A stretch of 43,946 bases of DNA from JBCBEX01 sp038528235 (GTDB lineage: Bacteria; Bacteroidota; Rhodothermia; Rhodothermales; Rubricoccaceae), in the NCBI GenBank assembly GCA_038528235.1, contig JBCBEX010000028.1, forward strand, positions 1 through 43,946, in the 5' to 3' direction. Below, piece by piece: positions 40,662 through 43,946 of the stretch. Every line of letters begins with the position of its first letter. The first letter of the stretch is position 1. The notes under the pieces are model-generated. The model was not told the DNA's origin. It was given only the letters and a program-made list of their open reading frames with translations, and did not search any database. Made by a program: the position numbers and the translations under genes.

Positions 40662-41753
40662 ATGATCCGAGTCGGCATTCTGGGCGCGACCGGCGCCGTC
40701 GGTCAGCGCTTTGTCCAACTCCTCAACGGCCACCCGTATTTCCGCGTCACCGCGCTGGCCGCAAGCGAGCGCTCGGCGGGTAAGCCCTACGCCGAAGCGG
40801 CGCACTGGATGCTCGACACACCGATGCCCGAGCTCGTCCGCAACCTCGTCGTACAGCCGTGCACACCGGAGCTCGACTGCGATTTCGTCTTCAGCGGGCT
40901 GGACTCGTCCGTGGCGGGCGATGTGGAGGCAGCCTATGCGCGAGCGGGCTATCCGGTCATCTCGAACGCGAAGAACTACCGCATGCACCCGGACGTGCCG
41001 CTGCTCATCCCGGAGGTCAACCCGGACCACACAGCACTGATCGACCGGCAACAGTGGGGGGGGGAGATAACCACGGGCGCGCTGCGCGACGACGGCTACA
41101 TCGTCACGAACCCCAACTGTTCAGTCGTCGGGCTCGTCTGCGCGCTCAAGCCCTTGCACGACGCTTTCGGCATCGAGGCGCTGCACGTGGTGACGATGCA
41201 GGCACTCAGTGGCGCAGGCTACCCTGGCGTGGCGTCCCTCGACGCCGTCGCCAACGTGGTGCCCTACATCGGTGGGGAAGAGCCGAAGCTCGGCGAAGAG
41301 CCTGGCAAACTGCTTGGGCAGCTCACCACTGAGGGCATCGAGCACGTCGAGATTCGCACCTCGGCGACGTGTACGCGGGTGCCGGTCGTGGACGGCCACA
41401 TGGAAGCGGTGTCCGTGCGCTTTCGGACGAAAGCGAGCGCGGGCGAGGCCATCGAGGCGATGCGCGCCTTCGTCTCGCCCATCGACCACATGACTTTGCC
41501 GTCCTCACCGGATCGACTCCTCCATGTCTTCGACGAGGACGCCTACCCGCAGCCGCGCCGCCACGTGCACCGCGAGGGCGGGATGCAAGTCTCCGTCGGT
41601 CGCGTTCGCGACTGTGAGCTATTCGATGTCAAGTTTGTCGTGCTCTCGCACAACACGATTCGCGGTGCAGCGGGCGGGGCGATCCTCAACGCCGAACTCC
41701 TCCGCACGCAGCAACGCTTGGGCGCTCCGGGAGAACGCGTCGCAGTCCTGTGA
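40662..41753 (+). CDS. asd: Aspartate-semialdehyde dehydrogenase (archaeal/fungal type)
   Basis: Reduces aspartyl phosphate to aspartate semialdehyde, the branch point to lysine/DAP, threonine and methionine. NADP-binding GILGATGAVGQRFV at the N-terminus. The catalytic Cys153 is in NPNCSVVGL, and the late motif CTRVPVVDGHMEAVSVRF is present. The 363-aa length and the R-V-P-V-x-D-G-H pattern are those of the archaeal/fungal type. ATG 40662 fits the family N-terminus. It contains a run of nine G at 41056-41064 (Trp-Gly-Gly codons). Its stop overlaps the GTG of the following GNAT gene (GTGA), so the two are probably coupled. Confidence 0.94.
   Translation: MIRVGILGATGAVGQRFVQLLNGHPYFRVTALAASERSAGKPYAEAAHWMLDTPMPELVRNLVVQPCTPELDCDFVFSGLDSSVAGDVEAAYARAGYPVISNAKNYRMHPDVPLLIPEVNPDHTALIDRQQWGGEITTGALRDDGYIVTNPNCSVVGLVCALKPLHDAFGIEALHVVTMQALSGAGYPGVASLDAVANVVPYIGGEEPKLGEEPGKLLGQLTTEGIEHVEIRTSATCTRVPVVDGHMEAVSVRFRTKASAGEAIEAMRAFVSPIDHMTLPSSPDRLLHVFDEDAYPQPRRHVHREGGMQVSVGRVRDCELFDVKFVVLSHNTIRGAAGGAILNAELLRTQQRLGAPGERVAVL
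41056..41064 (+). repeat. G9 homopolymer inside asd
   Basis: Nine consecutive G residues fall at codons for Trp-Gly-Gly after QQ near residue 132. Such runs are prone to slippage and to sequencing error. The frame is intact as given. Confidence 0.95.
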
Positions 41754-42316
41754 GCGAGCCTGAAAACGCTCCACCGGTCGTCATCAGGCCGGTCGAGCGC
41801 GGCGACCTCGTGCCGGTGCTTCGGCTGTGGGCGTACCTCGACGCCCTCCAGTCAGACCTCGACCCGGCCCTGGCTACCGTCGAAGACGCCGAGGCCCTAT
41901 GGACCACCGAGTTTAACAGCATGCTCGACGACCCTGGCGCTCTCGCGCTTGTGGCGAGCATCGAGCGCGAAGTCGTCGGCCTTGTGACCGCGCACGTCGC
42001 TGAGCCTCGGCCGCTTTATCAGCCCGAGCCGTTCGTCTTCGTCGACGAGATCGTGGTAGACCCGGCGTGGCGGCAGCGCGGAGTGGCGAAGCGGTTGGTC
42101 GAGCAGGTGCAGGCCTGGGCTCACGGCCTCGGCATCGTACGGGTCGAGGCTCGTGTGGTGGCAGCCAGCGAAGCCGCACGGGCGTTTTGGCGGAGCGTTG
42201 GCGCTGAAGACGTGGCGGTGACGATGCGGCTCAGCGCGAAGCCTGGGGCATCTGCTAACGCCTGCGTGCAGGCTACGGAGCAGACTGGCGTGTGCGGCCA
42301 CCGCGCTTCAGGCTGA
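41750..42316 (+). CDS. GNAT-family N-acetyltransferase
   Basis: 188 aa. The acetyl-CoA site is VDEIVVDPAWRQRGVAKRL (R-Q-R-G-V-A, near residue 110). The last core strand and helix (ARVVAASEAARAFWRSVGAED) are typical of GNAT enzymes. The substrate is unknown. It starts with GTG overlapping the asd stop by 4 nt, so translational coupling is likely. The last 20 residues after LSAKPG are low in similarity to anything recognised. The stop codon lies in a 12-bp tandem repeat. Confidence 0.85.
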   Translation: MSEPENAPPVVIRPVERGDLVPVLRLWAYLDALQSDLDPALATVEDAEALWTTEFNSMLDDPGALALVASIEREVVGLVTAHVAEPRPLYQPEPFVFVDEIVVDPAWRQRGVAKRLVEQVQAWAHGLGIVRVEARVVAASEAARAFWRSVGAEDVAVTMRLSAKPGASANACVQATEQTGVCGHRASG

Positions 42317-42334
42317 GACGACGGCTGAGACGAA
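42311..42334. repeat. 12-bp tandem repeat at the end of the GNAT gene
   Basis: GGCTGAGACGAC (42311-42322) is followed at once by GGCTGAGACGAA (42323-42334). The first copy contains the stop codon. Confidence 0.8.
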
Positions 42335-42482
42335 TCCGTGTCAGCCTGGGACGAGCCCGCCTCGTCCGATGGGCCAAATCGACGCGTACGGGCCAGAATC
42401 GGCGTTGCGACAGGGGCTAGGGAAAGTCGGCACGGCCTTCGCACATGCATTCGGCGCTCTCCTATCGATCTCACGCTCTCCC

Positions 42483-43163
42483 ATGTCTGATCCCCAGGTT
42501 CGCGCCCAACGCGAACACTACAAGGCCAGCCAGGCCTACGAAGAGGCTGTGCGCCTTCTCGAACTCGGCCACGCCGACGCTAGCACCGCTCAACTCGACC
42601 GCGCGATCCAGCACCTCGACCGCGCCATCGAGCTGATGCCGTTCGACTCAAGCTGTCGCTACGACCGAGGCCTCGCCCAGCAGCGCCGCGGGCGCCACCG
42701 CGCGGCCATCGCCGACTACTCGCAGGCGCTCCACCTCGACGGCCCGGACGCGGACACGTTCAACAACCGTGGCCTCGCCTTTGCTGCCGTGCAGGACTAC
42801 GATCAAGCCATCCACGACTTCACGGCTGCGATGAAGGTCGCGCCGAATGATGCCAAGCTCTACTTCAACCGGGGCAATGCCTTCGGCGACAACGGACGCC
42901 CGTTCGAGGCCGTCGCCGACTACGGCATCGCCATCGGGCTTGCGCCCACCTACGCCGAGGCGCACTTCAACCGGGCGCTGGCGCTCCTCGCCATCGGCAA
43001 CTACGCCGACGCGCTCCCCGATGTCAATCGCAGCATCGACCTCGACCCGTCGGATGCGGACGCGTACACACTGCGCGGTGAAATCTTCGCCTACCTCGGT
43101 GTGAGCGAGCGGGCCGAGACAGACCGCGCCACAGCCCGGGACCTAGCGCGCATCGCGTCCTAG
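42483..43163 (+). CDS. Tetratricopeptide repeat (TPR) protein
   Basis: 226 aa of TPR units of 34 residues from about residue 35 to the end. Examples are ADTFNNRGLAFAAVQDYDQA, AKLYFNRGNAFGDNGRPFEA and AEAHFNRALALLAIGNYADA, each with the usual W/L-G-Y-A-P pattern positions. About five full units are seen. There is no signal peptide from ATG 42483, so it should be cytoplasmic. TPR arrays bind partner proteins; the partner is not visible. An earlier in-frame ATG (42369) would add 38 residues with no repeat character and is rejected. Confidence 0.88.
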   Translation: MSDPQVRAQREHYKASQAYEEAVRLLELGHADASTAQLDRAIQHLDRAIELMPFDSSCRYDRGLAQQRRGRHRAAIADYSQALHLDGPDADTFNNRGLAFAAVQDYDQAIHDFTAAMKVAPNDAKLYFNRGNAFGDNGRPFEAVADYGIAIGLAPTYAEAHFNRALALLAIGNYADALPDVNRSIDLDPSDADAYTLRGEIFAYLGVSERAETDRATARDLARIAS

Positions 43164-43243
43164 GCAGGGCAGGATCGGGGCCCTCCGTAGTAAAAGACGT
43201 CCCCGATGTACGGCCCGGTCGCACCGGCTGCGGAGGAGTCCGC

Positions 43244-43271
43244 TTGACAGCGCGCAAGGGCGTGCTACCTT
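43244..43271 (+). promoter_or_regulatory. Sigma-70-like promoter before the structured-RNA candidate
   Basis: TTGACA (43244-43249) and TACCTT (43266-43271) are 16 nt apart. It is the best -35/-10 pair seen in the window. The next start codon is 300 nt away, implying a long leader or a separate small RNA. Confidence 0.55.
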
Positions 43272-43277
43272 CCGCAA

Positions 43278-43410
43278 ATCATGGGCTTCGCTCTGGCTGC
43301 GCCGTATCCGGGTTCTGTGCAGCCGGCGTCGCTTCCGCCGTGCGTCGGTCGAGCCCTGTGTCCCGAATACGGATGGGGTTGCGCGTCCTTCCGAAGCGAG
43401 CCACCCCAGC
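43278..43410 (+). ncRNA. Possible structured RNA or long 5' leader
   Basis: Downstream of the 43244 promoter the sequence can fold into a rod. GCTTCG (43285-43290) pairs with 43392-43397, GCG (43299-43301) with 43382-43384, and an 11-nt arm 43302-43312 with 43362-43372 (10 of 11 pairs), with internal loops between. A rod with bulges behind a strong promoter recalls 6S RNA or a regulatory leader, but no family motif is recognised. The ends are not defined. The rest of the gene-free region 43164-43570 shows no other feature. Confidence 0.3.
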
Positions 43411-43570
43411 TCCAATAGGGACGCACGGTGTTGCGTTCATGCACCCAACCGCACCCTGAATCGAGGGCGTCGGTCGTTGGTCGGATCCTTGTGGAGGGCA
43501 CACACACTTGCCTTCCTGCTCGCTTTCCGCCACGGCGTGACTTCGTCTGGCGCAACCGTCAACTCCGACT

Positions 43571-43946
43571 ATGTCGAACCCGAACGATCCTGCTGGCTAC
43601 CCCACCCGCGACAGTTCGCGTGAGCAGCTCGCTCGTGAGCTCCGTGCGCTTCAGGATGATCGCCCCATCGTTCCTGAGGTGCGCAACGTCGAGCCCGCAG
43701 ATCCTGTCCACGAGGCCGATGGCTACGGCGGCGGATACGAGCCCTACGTTCCGCATGACCCTAGCGAGCTCCGTCTTGAGGCTCCCGGTGATGGTGGCGA
43801 GCCCCGTGCCACGTCGCAGGCGCTAGCCACAAGGGCGCGCCCGGAGGATGCGCGTGGCGCACGCCGCACCACCGTGGCAACGCGACCTGCTGAGGGTCTG
43901 GTGCCGGTGCCGCTGAGCGATCCAGCTACGAGCCCCCTCTTCCCGA
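43571..43946 (+). CDS. Unrecognised protein, N-terminal part (runs off the window)
   Basis: From ATG 43571 a frame stays open for 125 codons to the end of the window, so the gene is cut. The visible part starts MSNPNDPAGYPTRDSSREQ. It is rich in Pro, Arg, Glu and Asp, with a Gly/Tyr patch (DGYGGGYEPY near residue 52), no signal peptide and no membrane helix. It looks intrinsically disordered, as in the N-terminal tails of some membrane or cell-division proteins. Codon use has the usual G/C third-position bias. No family is recognised. The nearest good promoter is at 43244. Confidence 0.6.
   Translation, partial: MSNPNDPAGYPTRDSSREQLARELRALQDDRPIVPEVRNVEPADPVHEADGYGGGYEPYVPHDPSELRLEAPGDGGEPRATSQALATRARPEDARGARRTTVATRPAEGLVPVPLSDPATSPLFP

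Overview
The window is a stretch of high-GC bacterial chromosome. It most likely comes from a member of the Rhodothermales (Rhodothermota, close to Bacteroidota) such as a Rubricoccaceae- or Salinibacter-like organism. The support is four proteins ending in type IX secretion (T9SS) type A sorting tails, a DUF5686/carboxypeptidase-regulatory-like outer-membrane protein, an S46 dipeptidyl-peptidase, DUF3467, an archaeal/fungal-type aspartate-semialdehyde dehydrogenase, and promoter boxes that look like the Bacteroidota -7 element TAnnTTTG. The taxonomic placement is inference. No rRNA, CRISPR array, insertion sequence or prophage is visible.

Layout. 0-3.6 kb: tail of a T9SS cargo protein, gatA, an FkbM methyltransferase and truB. 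3.7-4.9 kb: tRNA-Ser(CGA), a stand-alone E2-type acyltransferase domain and tRNA-Leu(UAG). 5.0-9.5 kb: an S46 lipoprotein peptidase, a long near-perfect DNA hairpin, and a Uup-type ABC-F ATPase. 9.6-17.1 kb: an ADP-ribosylglycohydrolase homologue, murB, an SPFH protein with an MGMT-like protein, then on the minus strand aroA, adenosine deaminase, an ECF sigma factor and a HAD phosphatase. 17.1-18.7 kb: a gene-poor patch with a hypothetical membrane protein, inverted repeats and a relic of the neighbouring aldehyde dehydrogenase tail. 18.7-26.4 kb: a large T9SS-exported protein, aldehyde dehydrogenase, cystathionine beta-synthase, a secreted GH53 galactanase and DUF3467. 26.6-32.4 kb: secreted or envelope proteins (T9SS protein, MmcQ/YjbR, Cu/Zn SOD lipoprotein, small lipoprotein, DUF5686). 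32.4-39.1 kb: mutS, a RecA-like ATPase, a VOC protein and a TonB-dependent receptor. 39.2-43.9 kb: tRNA-Asp and tRNA-Phe, folD divergent from asd, a GNAT acetyltransferase, a TPR protein, a possible structured RNA, and the start of an unrecognised protein running off the window.

Most genes are housekeeping genes in short transcription units. The organism-specific part is the envelope and export set (T9SS cargo, S46 peptidase, GH53, TonB receptor, DUF5686), which fits a heterotroph that degrades peptides and polysaccharides outside the cell.

The observations most worth a second look are: a 41-nt copy of the aldehyde dehydrogenase 3' end that, with the intact end, brackets a T9SS gene in an att-like arrangement; a 31-bp-arm hairpin at 7481-7548; a structured-RNA candidate behind a TTGACA/TACCTT promoter at 43.25 kb; a tRNA-3'-end relic between tRNA-Asp and tRNA-Phe; and a consistent promoter box set that can be anchored on the tRNA genes.
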